From: Phaeosaccion multiseriatum
Lineage: Eukaryota; Ochrophyta, other classes
Assembly: GCA_965112735.1 (NCBI GenBank)
Contig: OZ218956.1
Span: forward strand, 1,798,001-1,862,000
Direction: 5' to 3'
DNA length: 64,000 nt
Part shown: positions 12,427 to 27,219 of the stretch, one piece after another
Layout of the letters: each line of letters opens with the position of its first letter
How positions within the stretch are numbered: the stretch's first letter is position 1
Position numbers and translations under genes: made by a program
The notes under the pieces: model-generated
What the model saw: only the letters and a program-made list of their open reading frames with translations
Databases searched by the model: none
Told to the model about the DNA's origin: nothing

Positions 12427-12851
12427 CTAAGGAGGAAGAGCAGGGGTCTGTGTCTCACGAGGACCCTCCACTTATTGAAAGCTCGCCACACTTTGCATCA
12501 TCAAACTCGGCCTTGCTCAGAGAAAAATCTTCCTTCCGTCTCTCCTTCTTCCGAGATCGCCACTTTGAAGCAGTCTTACAAGAGGGGAAGCCCCACCGCT
12601 GTTGTTGTTTTAAAACACTCTTCTCCCTCCTTCTCCCTCCCTCTCCCTTGCCCTATCCCCCTTGCTACTGCCGTTGCTGCTGTTGCTGCTGCTACACCTC
12701 CTGATTCATCTTCTTTTTCTTCTCATTTTCCTTTTTTTTGAGCTGCTTGGAGGATCGTTGCGCGACAGTCGTCATCTGTGATTTGTGGTGTACAACGTGC
12801 GCGGGAAACGGCAAAAAGTTGGAGGCATCCATCTGATTTGATTCATCCACC
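12427..12851. promoter_or_regulatory. Shared 5' interval, 5-phosphatase and AGC kinase
   Basis: 425 bp between two head-to-head start codons. It is pyrimidine-rich on the plus strand and has a T-rich run at about 12710-12740. No TATA box or other recognised element was seen. Promoter role rests on gene arrangement only. Confidence 0.45.
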
Positions 12852-15900
<3,049 letters not shown>

Positions 15901-16251
15901 CGAGTGGTTGATTGATTGGTTGATTGATTGGTGGGTTGGTAGGTTGGTGAGTTGGTGGGTTGATCGATGGAATGGTTGATTCATGTATATATATATATAT
16001 ATATATTGTAAGTTTGTAAATGAGCATAGCGTCAATCACCATGTGATGTGACGTGAGAGTCGCTGCCATCGGCGGTCAGATAGACTACTATCACTCCCCC
16101 AACTATTCTTGAGCATACACGCAGATACACATGTCATCTTATAGATTCTTTTGAAACAGAACGACCCTTTCCTAAGAAAGAGAAAGAGTCAAACAGGCAA
16201 CGGGTTTCTCATTCCACTTCCAGAGCCCATACAAGCTGCTGCTGCTGCTGC
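15901..16251. other. Convergent intergenic interval
   Basis: The tail-to-tail gap between the kinase and APC7 genes. It holds a TTGATTGA/TTGGTAGG-type tract (15905-15980) and a short (TA)n run (15986-16006). No gene is visible. Confidence 0.55.
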
Positions 16252-18498
16252 TCATTGCCACCCCCCAACTTCCATGTCATCCGCATGCGCCCTTCCTCCT
16301 CCTACCGACTGCCCGCTGGCGGCGCTACTCATCCTGCTGCTGCCGCCCTCCTCCCCTCTCCGCACTGTACCCGTTCCACTTTGCTCGAAGTCGTCATCCT
16401 CGTCATCCGAGTCTCTCTGCCTCCCCCCTCCTCCCCTCCCCTCCTCCTCTTCGTCGGAGGTGTTGACATTGACATCGAGTCCCTTGGCTTGGCGAGTTTC
16501 ATTGTCCCTCCGCATCAGCCGCTCCAGATTCTCAAGTCTTTGGAAGGGGAGAGGAGGGGAAGGGAGGGAAGGGGAAGGGAGCGGGGGCTTAAATTGGACG
16601 GTAATTACGGTTACTGAGCATAGATCGGTACTTGAGGTTAGAAAGCAAGTCAGTAGAATGAAATCCTCTCTTCTCTCTCTCCCCCCCCCCCTCAATCCCA
16701 TTCCCCTCCCCCCTCTCTCCCCCTCTTTTTCTGCCTCCCTCCCTCTCTCCTCCTCCTCCTCCTCCTGCTCCTCTCTCCTCTCTCTTCTCTCACCCCTCGG
16801 CCGCCTCGGAGCTGCTTGGGTTGAGACCCGCTGCGAGGTGATAGTAACCGATGGCATCTTGATACATGAGGCGAAGAGTGAACACCTTCGCCAGTTTCAA
16901 GTGGAGCACCTCGTCGTTGTGGCTCTGGTGACGCACGCACACACGCACACATGCGCGCGCACAGAAGGGGGGGGGGGGCAAGGAGAGAGAGAGAGAGAGA
17001 GGGAGGGAGGGAGGGAGAGGGAGGGAGGGAGACGAAAGGGAGAGAGGAGAGAGAGATAGAGAGGGAGGGGGCGAAAAGATAGAGAATGAGTTCAGTGAAG
17101 GGGTGTGAGTGAGGTAAGGAGGGCGGTCTAGGGACGCTGAACTGAAACTAACACATAAACACACACGCACCCACGCCTCCACGCACGCGCGCGCACACAC
17201 ACACACACACATACACACACTCCCTTGCTTGCTTACTTACCTGCAGCGCTGCCTGTAGGATGTTTGTGCATAGCTCATACTCGGCGCTGAGGATGTAACA
17301 GTCCGACAGGGCTAGTGTGGCCTCTAGGTTCATGGGGTCCACTGGGGGCGGGGGAGAGGACGGGGAGGAGGAGGAGGAGGACGGAGAGCTTCAGGGGGGA
17401 GTAGAAGGAGGGAGGGTCCCTCACTCATACACTCACTCACGAAGGGTCTTGAATGCCTGCTTGGCCCTCTCTCCTCTGTCCCCTGCCCCATCCACTGCCA
17501 TCCCTATGCCTCCCCATCCTCTGCCGATCCACTGCCATCCCTATTCCTTGCCATCCACTGCCACCCCTACTCCTCTCCGTCCACTGCCATCCACTACCAT
17601 CCCTCACTCACGTAGGAGGGCCTTCTTGAATGCTTTCTTGGCCCTTTCTCCTCCGTCCTTGACATGATGCTGGGGTGCCTTGGCGAGTACTCTGCCCATG
17701 AGGATCACTGCTCCGGGGGATTTCGGCATTGAGGTAAGCGCCTCCTTGGCAGCCGCTGAGGAGGAGGGGGGGGAGGAGGGGGGAGGGGGGGGGGAGGGGG
17801 GGGGAGGAGGAGAAAAGGAGCAGGGTAGGGTTAGTCAAGGTGTGTGGGGGGGGGGGTGGGTGGGAGAAGCTCAGCAAGATCAATTGAAATCGCCTCTCCA
17901 GGCTCAATACCCTGAAACTTTAAAAATGACTTAGTAATGAGCTAGGAGGACACTTTTCCTTCCTCTTACTTCCTCTTACTTACCTGCCGCGTCGCAGAGT
18001 TTGTTGATGCCAAGATACGCCTCTACGAGCCCCCTGGAGCTGCGGATGCACTTTTGCTGCGCGCTGGCGGTGAAGAAGCTCAGATGCGCGTGTTCGAATT
18101 TGCCCCTCGCCATTTGGAGCTCGCCCATGACGAGGTGGGCAAGGGGGTGCTTGGAGGAGAGCTCGATGGCCTTTGGGAGGGGAGGGAGGGGAATAACGCG
18201 GTGTAGAGGGGGGGGGGAGGGAGAGCGAGACAAAGAGAGGGAGAGAGCGAGAGAGAGAAGCGCAAGCCCGTAGAAGAGATCTTTACATTGAAGAGACGCA
18301 TTCAAAAGTGAGCTTTTAGAGCATTGAAGTGATCTAATGATTTGCATTGCTTCCACAATAAGACTACATGTAGCATAGCACATACACACATAAACACACC
18401 CACCCACCCACACACACAACATAATATATACACGCGCGCACACACCCACACACACGCACTCACACATGCACACACGCACGCACGCATACACACATACT

Positions 18499-18545
<47 letters not shown>

Positions 18546-21500
18546 ACACACACACACCTTCTCTGCAAACACGAGAGAGCGTGCGGGGGATGTGTCGCCT
18601 TTGAGCTCCGTGCAAAGCGCACATGCGATCCACGGCTCAGTGCTTTGGGTGACGGGGGTGGGTGAGTGGGTGGGTGGAGAGGGATATATATGCATGTTAA
18701 GTATCTGTATGTATGCATCAAAACCAAAGTCAGTCAGTTAATCCCGCTCCCCTTTTCTGCACCTCTTTACACTACTAAAACTTGGGTATGCTCCCTTCCC
18801 CTGACTCATTACCGATGGCAGTCGATGGCGAGCAGCTCATGTGCGAGTCTGTTGAGGGCCCCCAGGTCCTGCTTCTTGAACAGCACGTATGCAAGCATGT
18901 CCATGGACTGAGGAGGAGGAGGAGGAGGAGGAGAAGAAGAAGAAGAAGAAGAAGAAGAAGAAGAAGAAGAAGAAGAAGAAGAAGAAGAAGAAGAAGAAGA
19001 AGAAGGAAGAGAAGGAAGAGGAGGACAGACGTGGTGGGATAGACACGAAGAAGGGACAGAACAGGAGAAGCAGCAGCAGGAGTGCAGTAGCAGCAGTTGG
19101 TGATACAGCGGCATCGCCAAGGAGGGAGGGCAGAGAGGACGAGGGAGGGAAGGAGGCAGAGGGATATCCACGGAGCAGGACAGGTCCATAGCAGAGAAGG
19201 GGGGTGAGGGGTGAGGACACGCAAGGGCGAGGGCAGCGACCAAAACCGAACGATGAGAACCGTCGTCGCAACATCGGGAGGAAGACTTCAATCGGAAAGA
19301 CAGATAGGAAGGGATACATAAAGTCCCTCCCTCCCTCCCTTCCCTCCCTCTCTCCCCCTCCCTCCCTTCCCTCCCTCCCTGCATCCCTCCCTCTCTCGCT
19401 CCCTCTCCCCCCCTCCCTCCCTCCTTCCCTCCTCCTCTCTCTATGCCTCCCTCCCTGACTCACATCCAAGATCTGGTCGTCAACGATCCTGGCCTTGCCG
19501 AATGCGTACTGCGCGTCATCCCATCGGTCAAGATCCATGTACGCCCTTCCCATACCCTGCAACACGAGTAGGAGAGTAGGGTACTCGGACTCCGCCAAGC
19601 TGAACCTGGAGGGAGGGAGGGAGGGAGGGTGGGAGGGTGGGAGGGAGGGGTAGAAGAAAGGAAGGAAGGGAGGGTGGGTGGGAGGGAGGGGTAGAAGGAA
19701 GGAAGGGAGGGAGGGAGGGAGGGAGGGAGGGAGGGAGGGGTAGACGGATGGAAGGGAGGGAGGGAGGGAGGGAGGGAGGGAGGGAGGGAGGGAGGGAGGA
19801 AGGGATGGGAGGGAGTGTGGGAGGGAACGTGAGAGGATGGGTCAGTGGGTTGGGAGGGTGGGAGGGAGGGAGAGATAGGAGGGAGGGAGGGAGGGAGGGT
19901 GGGAGGGAGGGAGGGATGGGGGAAAGGGAGGGAGGAAGGGAAGGATGATGTGTGTGATGTGTGTGTATGTGAGTGTGGGTGTGTGCGTGCGTGTACCTAT
20001 CTATTCCTGTGCGTATGTGTGTGTATGTGAGTGTGCATGTTTGTGTGTATTGTGTGTATGTGTGTGGATGTGTCCACCACCCCCATCCTCGCCCCCCCCC
20101 TGGCCCACTCACGTCTCCAAAGCCTCCAGGCTGTTGTTGGAGAGCAGGGCAGCGAATCCCTCCACGATGGAGCCGATCCAGGGCACGTGCTCGAGCTTCG
20201 GAGTCAGCGGCACGTTAGACATGTGCGTACTGAGAGAAGAGGTGGAGGCAACACACAGGGGCATTGTCACTCACTCACTCACTCACTCACTCACTCACTC
20301 AATTCCCCCCTCCCTCCCTCCCTCCCCCCCCTACCCGCCCACCCACCCCACCCCACCTGATGATGTCCATAATATCCTTCTTCGGCACCCCCATGCTCAG
20401 CATGGGCATGATAACCTCCACCGCCAATGGACTCTGTCTGAGTGCATGCTTATACACATTGGCAGCGTTCCTCCGCAGCCCCGCCCCTTCATACGTCTTG
20501 GCCAGACAAACGTTCATCTCCACCGTCCGAGCAAAGAGCAGCACGCTCTCCAGCGAGCTAATAGCGGCGCCTGACTCCCCTGCTGCCACCAGGCATTGCG
20601 CCTCTTTGAACTTGATCTCCGCCTCTTCAATGTAGGCCCTTTGCCAGCCTATTCGCGCGTTCGGACTCCTCCCTCCACCGGCGCTGCTGCCTCCTATGCT
20701 GTTGCTCCTTCCGCTGCCTGCCCCACCAGTACCGTCGCCGCCGCCGCCGCCGCTGCTGCTGCTGCTGCTGCTGCTGCTGCCTGCTGCCGCTGCTGGGGAC
20801 TGAGAGGACAGCATCGACATGTCAGCGTCACCATCCTCCATTCGGGAAGAAGAGGAGGACGAGGCAGGGTTGGTGGCCACCCGCTTGTTGGCGCTCGTCA
20901 ACAGAGCGTTGGGCCCCCCCACACGAGAGGAAGTGCCGAGCTTGGAGGTGCCCTTGGAAGTGAGCTTGCGCTGCTGGAGGGCGTGCTTGTAATACGTCTG
21001 CGAGAGTCGAGTCAAGTCATGTCAAGGGAAGTGAAGTGAAGTGAAGTGCCAAGAGAGGAGACGGAGGAGGAGGAGGAGGAGACGGAGGAGGAGTCGGAGT
21101 CGGAGTCGGAGGAGTGGGAAGCGGGGGAGGGAGGGAGAAGTACTGAAACGTCAGAAAGACATTAAGAATGGACCAGTCCCTGAGTTGGCCGGCGTTTCGT
21201 CACTCACTCGCCATCTTCACCCCCTCCCTCTCCGCGGCAACACCGCCCTCAGGCACTCAGACTAATATTTCCCCTCTCGCACTCCCTCCACTCACTCACT
21301 CACCGTCGCCCTCTTGAGCTCTCCCTGGCCCTTCAAGGCATCCGCGTACAGGCTCAGAGCCTCCGCTCGAGTGACCCCTCCTCCGCCTCCTCCTCCTCCT
21401 CCTTCCTCGCCCCCCCCAGCCGGGCCGCTCGTCCCGCCCACACCTCCTGTTCCTCTCTTCGTGCCTACCCTACACAAGAGCACGCTTCCGACCACCTCTG

Positions 21501-21870
21501 CGCTGCTGTACAGGTGCGCCTCCAGGAGATTGGAAAGGATGGCTCGGAGCAAAGTGGCTTCATCGTGAGGACTTTCCTCCATCTCCTTCCGTTGCTGCCG
21601 CTGCCGCTGCCGCAGCTCCTCCGCCTTCGCCATGTCCTCGTCCTGCTGCTCCTGGAGACGCCGCGTCTCTTGCTGCTGTGCAAAGAGCTTTCTCTGCGCT
21701 TGGGCGAGCCTCGCCTGAGCCTCTTGCTGCGCCGCCATTAGTTTCTCCTGGTGCTCCTGCTGTGCCCTGAGCCTGCCCTGAAGCTCTTGGTATTGCTCCC
21801 TCTCCAGCTGGAGATGCCGTTGAATTGTTTCGGCATGCTCCTGGGGTGTCGGCGTGCCTGGAGGATTCAT
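16252..21870 (-). CDS. ANAPC7: Anaphase-promoting complex subunit 7 (TPR protein)
   Basis: A TPR scaffold subunit of the APC/C ubiquitin ligase, acting in mitotic exit. Exons in transcript order: 21870-21304, 20997-20357, 20229-20113, 19605-19464, 18907-18813, 18642-18558, 18170-17984, 17755-17612, 17341-17241, 16924-16794, 16537-16252; all phases join, giving 831 aa (human APC7 is about 600). The order of motifs follows animal APC7: [143 protein letters not shown], and an acidic tail with TSDEEEEG and [11 protein letters not shown]. Extra length comes from a Gln-rich predicted coiled coil at residues 1-110 and a Ser/Gly insertion near 240-290. The donor of exon 6 (18557) opens directly into a (GT)n tract on the gene strand. 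The identification is strong on motif order. Confidence 0.87.
18483..18557. repeat. (CA)n tract abutting a 5' splice site
   Basis: On the APC7 strand the repeat reads (GT)n and starts at the donor of exon 6 itself, so the splice site merges into the microsatellite. Confidence 0.85.
18931..19004. repeat. (GAA)n tract
   Basis: About 24 AGA/GAA units in APC7 intron 4 (18908-19463). On the gene strand it is a TTC polypyrimidine run close to the acceptor of exon 5. Confidence 0.9.
19090..19110 (+). repeat. Dispersed element, exact core, intronic
   Basis: CAGCAGTTGGTGATACAGCG in APC7 intron 4, in the orientation opposite to the gene. Confidence 0.85.
19608..19945. repeat. (GGGA)n tract in intron
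   Basis: More than 300 bp of GGGA/GGAA units filling APC7 intron 3 (19606-20112). On the gene strand it is a CCCT polypyrimidine tract running up to the acceptor of exon 4. Confidence 0.9.
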
Positions 21871-22336
21871 CCTCTGTGTTCACCCCCCTCCTGATCCTCC
21901 CTACTCCAGAGTCCTCCTCCCCCCCCTGTCCCTATCTTCTCCTAATCCACCTTGTACTTTGCCTCGCTATCTTTAGTCTTTTCGTCGCATTCCGTTCTAC
22001 ATTCCTTTCCTCCATACCTCCCTCCGCTTTTATTATGGTACACCCTTCCCTTGGCAGCTCGTCGGGTGGCGTAATTGGCAACAGTATTTGCGTTCGGGGG
22101 AAGGGTTTTGGGTGCCATCCATCCTGATGACTTAAGAGTAATAAACGATAAACCGTTAAAAAAGACAGACAGCAGAAGCAAACAGCATCAAGGTCAAGCT
22201 GATAAGCAGCAGCAGCAGCAGCAACAACAACAGCCGCAGCAACAGCAGCAGAAAGAGAAATAGCAGCGGCGGGCGGCGGAGGCTCGAATTGGAACCAACT
22301 AGTGCGAGCAAACGGAGAAAGGGGAACGGCACCATC
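21871..22336. promoter_or_regulatory. Shared 5' interval, APC7 and DNAAF4
   Basis: 466 bp between divergent start codons, holding a CAG/CAA run at 22207-22257 next to the DNAAF4 start. An in-frame upstream ATG at 22289 could add 16 residues to DNAAF4. No core promoter motif is clear. Confidence 0.45.
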
Positions 22337-24463
22337 ATGCCGGTGACTGCCAGCTACACGTGGGTAGAAGCGGAGCAGTGGATCAAGGTGGACATTCCAC
22401 TGAAGGGAACCAGCCCCAAGAAGGTGGATATCTTCGGTAAGAGACAGTTGTTACAGCCACAGTGCACAGGAGAAGAGGGAGGGCCCCAGCTTCCCCCCCC
22501 CCCCCCCCCTCTCACTCTCTTCCACCCATCTAACCTACCCTCTTCTCCCTCTCTGTCAACTCCTCGCCCCGATGGCCTTCCTTCCTGTATTCCTTCCCGT
22601 CTCCCTCTCTCAGCTACCGATTGCATATTGAAGGTCTCTTTTCCACCCTATCTCTTGGACCTCGACCTGCACGGAAGCATCGTCGAGACTGCGGCCAAGG
22701 CGGTCATCAGGAATGGCATCCTGTCCATCAAGGTTTGTTCGCAGTAGCTTGACACAGGGAGATGAGAATAGAAACGTAGAGAGTATGCTGTCTCGGGTGG
22801 ACGCATCACGCCCCAAATCTGCCTTCCGGCTCTTGTCGTGTGATGTATGGGTGTAGTAGTGTATGGGTGTATATATATATCCCTCACTCACTCACTCACT
22901 CACTCACTCACTCCACCTCTCTCTCTCCCTCTCTCCCTCTCATTCTCCACCGTCAGGTGCAAAAAGCCAGTGGTCACTGCTCTCTATGGGGCCAGCTCAC
23001 AGTGGACCTGGAGGGGAAGAGCGAGGAGGAGAGACAGGCCGTCAAGGACAGGAGGAACAAGAGTCTAGTCGACAAGGCACAGAGGGAGGAAGAGCACAAG
23101 AAGGCCGTCCGCCAGAGGAGACATGAGGACGAGAGACTCGCATTGAAAACGCAGGTGGGTAAGAGAGGGAGTAAGTTCCCTTGGCCCCCCCCCCCAGGTC
23201 TGCTCAGCCTCCAATGCCAAAGCTCGTCTGAAGAGCTGTCAACGCCACTCACACACCTCTCGCCGACCCGTCTGCCTGACTGCTCCTCTGCCGGTCTGCC
23301 CATATGCCTGCCTGTCCGCCTGCTCACCTGCCTGCCTGCCCCCCCCCCCCCCCCACCCTCTCCCTCTCTCGCTCTCTCTCTCATGACATGATATCACTTA
23401 TTGAATGGAATGATGCTGTGTCTGCGGTGTGTGTCTCTGCTCCCACAACACCCCCACTACTACTCACAGATGGCCGTGGAGCAGGCCGAGAGGGCGCAGC
23501 TGGACGAGCTCAAGGCCGAGCAGAAGCAGAGTGCGGAGGACGAAATGTACCGCACCTTCGCAGAGATGGCCGCCGAGAAGCAGCAGGCAGAGGCCAAAGC
23601 AGAAGCCAAGGCAGGGGCCAAGGTCAAGGCCAAGGCAAAGCACAGCACCACCACCAGCAGTAGCAGCAGCAGGAACAGCGGGGATGAAAGCAGGCCAGGG
23701 CTGCCGCCGCCTCCGCCCGCCAACTCTGCTGGCTCTGGTCGGCCTGTTAACTCTGTTAGCTCTGTTAGCTCTGTTAGCTCTGCCGGCGGATGTGGCGGCA
23801 GCGGTGGGAGGAAGAGGAGCGAGGCGGTGCTCGAAGCTCTTGTCGAGGAGGGGGGGGCAGCCGTGTACGATCTTGATGATGTAGTCAATGAGGAGGGGGA
23901 GGAGCAGGAGGAGGAGGAGGAGAAGGAGGAGGAGGAGGAGGAGGAGGAGGAGGAGGAGGAGGAGGAGGAGGAGGAGAGGGAGGAGAATGAGGGCTCTGAC
24001 GAAGATGACGAGCTTCACTTGTCCGAGGTTGTGATGCCTTCAAGCATGCGTGGTGAGGGGCGAGAGAACACAGCCCCCACTGAGGAGGAGGTAGAGGAGG
24101 GGGGAGGGAAGGAGGCAGAGAGAGCAAACGCGCAGACACAGGAGCAGCCAGAGGAGACTCAGGAGCAGGAGCAACAGCAGCAGGAGCAACAGCAGCTGCA
24201 GGAGCAGCAGGAGGAGGAGGAGGAGGAGGAGGAGGAGGAGGAGGAGGAGGAGGAGGAGGAGGCAGACTTGTCTTACACCCCGCAGCCCCGAGCCGCCAAT
24301 AAGGTGTCCATGGGCTTCACTCCGCGCCTCTTCCCCACACCCCTCAGAGAGTCCAAGATGGCGGAGGAGCAGGAGTGGATCGCCAAGAACCACACGTACG
24401 TAATACGTAAGGTTCAATAATGTGGCGTACAAAGGTCGTAAGACTAGAAGGGCTGTGTGTGTA

Positions 24464-24502
<39 letters not shown>

Positions 24503-25840
24503 GGTCGGTCTGCCTGCCTGTCTGTCTGTCTGTCTGTCGGCCTGTCTGCCTGTCGGCCTGTCTGCCTGTCTGTCTGCCTGTCTGTCTGCCTGTCTGTCTA
24601 TCTATATCTCAGCCCCTGCCCTTTCCTTGCTCCGGACCACGATACCGTCAAACCCCACTCTCCCGTCCCCAGGGCTCTGCGCAAGAACAAGGCTTTCGGT
24701 GGTCGATTGAACAAAGACGCCATGGGATTCGATGAGACCGACCCCACATGGCTCAAGGGGAAAGGTGAGAGAGGGCGGGAGGGAGGGAGGGAGGAGGGGA
24801 GGGAGTGAGTGAGTGAGTGAGGGAGGGAGGGAGGGTGGTGGGTGGATGGGCGATTCCGTGATTCAGAAAGAAACAAGACAGAGGGAGAGACACTGACTGA
24901 CTGACTGACTGACTGACTGATGGAAGAAGCACGCACTGCCCTTGCGTCGGTCGGTGTGACTGTGTGACTGTATGACTGTGTGACTGTGTGTGTGCCTCAC
25001 AGTCCCTTGTATGTTTGTGTCTCTCTCTCCTCTGTTTCCTCTCTCTTTACGTCTCTCTCTACCTCTCTCTCTCTTCTCTCCCCCTCTCCCCTACATACAC
25101 ATCACACATCTTTTATCTCAGGAGGCGATTTCTACCGTGCGGGTGACCTACGTGCGGCGGTCAATGCGTACACCGCAGCGCTGGACCTGGATCCCTCTCT
25201 CATCGGCTGTCGGGCCAACCGGGCAGCCTGCCGCCTTAGGTTAGGGGAAGCAGACAAATGCGTGGAGGACTGCACCCACGCACTGGGCCAGCTTCTACAG
25301 CCAGCAGCAGCAGCAGCAGCAGCGGACAGCAGCAGCAGGAGCACTACTAGTACAAGTGGTAGTGGCAGTGGTGATGGGAATAAGGCGTCGTCGCACGGAC
25401 CCGCGGTGGAGCACCAACAGCTCCGGCTCTTGGCCAGGAGAGGGGCCGCTTATTGCCAGAGGGGAGAGTATGCTTCCTCTGCCGCCGACTACCGCGCCGC
25501 CGTGAGCATGGATGCGAACAACAACCAGGCTCTCAGGGACGACTTGGCACGCATAGAGACACTCGAGCGATGCAGCGAGCTCAAGCGACAAGCAGATGCC
25601 AAGGTGGCCGCGGGGGATGTAACGGCTGCGGTGGAGGGGTACTCGGAAGCACTGGGCTTGGATGGAGCCTATGTGTCTTGTCTATCCAATCGCGCGGGCT
25701 GCTGGCTGGCGCTGGGGAGGCTGGAGGAGTGCGTGGAGGACTGCTCCACTGCTCTGCGCTTGTTGGGCGTTACGAACTCCACAGTGAGTGGGGAGGGGGA
25801 GCCGCTGGTGAGCCCACAGCAGCCACAGCAGTTGGTGATA

Positions 25841-25873
<33 letters not shown>

Positions 25874-26512
25874 GGGCAGCTGCAGGGTCAGGGGGGGCAG
25901 CAAGGGGGGCAGGCCATTTGTATCCCGTTTGGGAGTAGCGGTACCCCAAGTGGTAGCAGCAGCAGCAGCAGCAGCACTGGTGGTGGTGGTGGTGGTGGTG
26001 GTGGTGGTGGTGGTGGTGGTGGTGGCAGTGGACTCTGCGCAGCGTCCGGTCCGGTGCCTCAGGAAGGCAGCGAACGACGGCGGAAATGGGAGCTGGCTAC
26101 AATCGTAAGGCGGGCAGCGGCGTATGCAGGCATGGGGCACCTGACACCAGCTATTCGGGACTACGAGGCTGCGCTGGAGCGGCTCGGGAAGGGCAAGGGA
26201 GGGGAGGAGGGGAAGCTGTTGGTGATACAGCAGCAGGAGCTCAGCGAAGAGGAGGAGGAGGAAGCGAAGGCACTAGAGCAAGACTTGGAGGCGCTGAAGG
26301 AGAGGCGAAGGGAGGAAGAGGAGGAGCAGGAGGGAGGAGAGAAAAGGCAAGGGCAGCAGCAGCAGGACGGAGAGGAGGAGGAGCAACAGCAGCAGCAACA
26401 TGAAGAGGAGCAGGAGCAGCAGGACGGTGACACTGAGGAAGAGGTTGAGGAGAGGAGCGCTGCGAAGGAGGCCCAAGATGTGGTGCTGCAGCAACCCGCC
26501 ATAGCGGCATAA
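22337..26512 (+). CDS. DNAAF4: Dynein axonemal assembly factor 4 (DYX1C1) with extra TPR module
   Basis: A cytoplasmic co-chaperone for preassembly of axonemal dynein arms. Exons 22337-22436, 22614-22732, 22957-23154, 23470-24395, 24673-24764 and 25122-26512 join in phase to give 941 aa, against about 420 in human. Order: CS/p23 domain (MPVTASYTWVEAEQWIKV at the start, then ILKVSFPPYLLDLDL), charged coiled coil with KSLVDKAQREEEHKKA, a poly-Glu region, the family signature FTPRLFPTPLRES with EEQEW (about 422), WLKGKG, then TPRs beginning GGDFYRAGDLRAAVNAYTAAL with NRAACRLRLGEADKC. A second, similar TPR block follows (VAAGDVTAAVEGYSEAL, NRAGCWLALGRLEEC, IRDYEAALERL), broken by Gln, Ser and Gly runs and two dispersed-element copies. 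The start at 22337 was chosen because it aligns with the start of animal DNAAF4. Its presence implies that the organism makes motile flagella at some stage. Confidence 0.87.
24467..24601. repeat. (TCTG)n tract in intron
   Basis: TCTG/CCTG tetranucleotides in DNAAF4 intron 4 (24396-24672). Confidence 0.9.
25827..25848 (+). repeat. Dispersed element, exact core, coding (QQLVIQQ)
   Basis: GCAGTTGGTGATACAGCAG in DNAAF4 exon 6, followed by more CAG triplets, inside the second TPR block. Confidence 0.85.
26214..26234 (+). repeat. Dispersed element, exact core, coding (LLVIQQQ)
   Basis: CTGTTGGTGATACAGCAGCAG, second copy in DNAAF4 exon 6, about 390 bp after the first and in the same frame. Confidence 0.85.
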
Positions 26513-27219
26513 GCAACGACACACCAACACAACAAGAACAACACCACCACCACCAACTACAACAATAGCAGCCGTATCAAGCACTTTGCGAAGTAGATGG
26601 CATGGAACGGATGGTACTCTGTAGCGCCCGTCCGCCGAGTAAAGCTTCACCCTAGGGAGAGAAGGAAGGAAGGAAGGAAGGCCGAGTGGGGCGTGTGAGG
26701 CAGAGCCACTACCGCTCGAGATGCTCCGCGCAAGGTTCCGCTGCTGCTCTGTGGTGCGAAAAACGTTTTGGGTTGGAGAGAGAGGAGGCACTCAAAGATG
26801 TCCCTGACGCGACCAAAAAGAAACGACAACGAAACGAAGTAACTTGATTCACTCCAACTTCGACGCAGGACGAAGTTCCTTGGCAGACAGTCAATCTATC
26901 AATTGGCTGCTGATCTTAGCCGGTGCTGGTGCTAGTGCTGCTCAGCTCAGCCCAGCTCAGCTGCAAAGCCTCTGACTGCTACTAAGGTAACTAATCATGT
27001 CTCATGTGCTCCAAAGTAAGTATACGCAAAACATGGAAATCGAATCGAATCATCAATTCATCAATCAGACGGCACATGAGAGGCAGCTCTGGAGATGGGT
27101 GTATCGATAATACATATCGATAAGATCTATATTGATGGAGGGAGGTCCGAGGTCAAGTAACTCTGAAACTGACACTCAAAGTGTCCTTCCTTCACTCACC
27201 CACCTCGCTCGCCCCCAGG
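26513..27219. other. Convergent intergenic interval
   Basis: 707 bp of mostly non-repetitive, less GC-rich DNA between the DNAAF4 and MFS stops. A direct repeat of TATCGATA-type wording lies at about 27101-27133. No coding frame, tRNA or snRNA was recognised. Confidence 0.5.

Noticed and set aside
26880-26960. Possible U2 snRNA on the minus strand (GGCTAAGATCA-like wording)
   Set aside because: Only about ten bases match; the rest of the U2 5' region and branch-site pairing sequence are absent.
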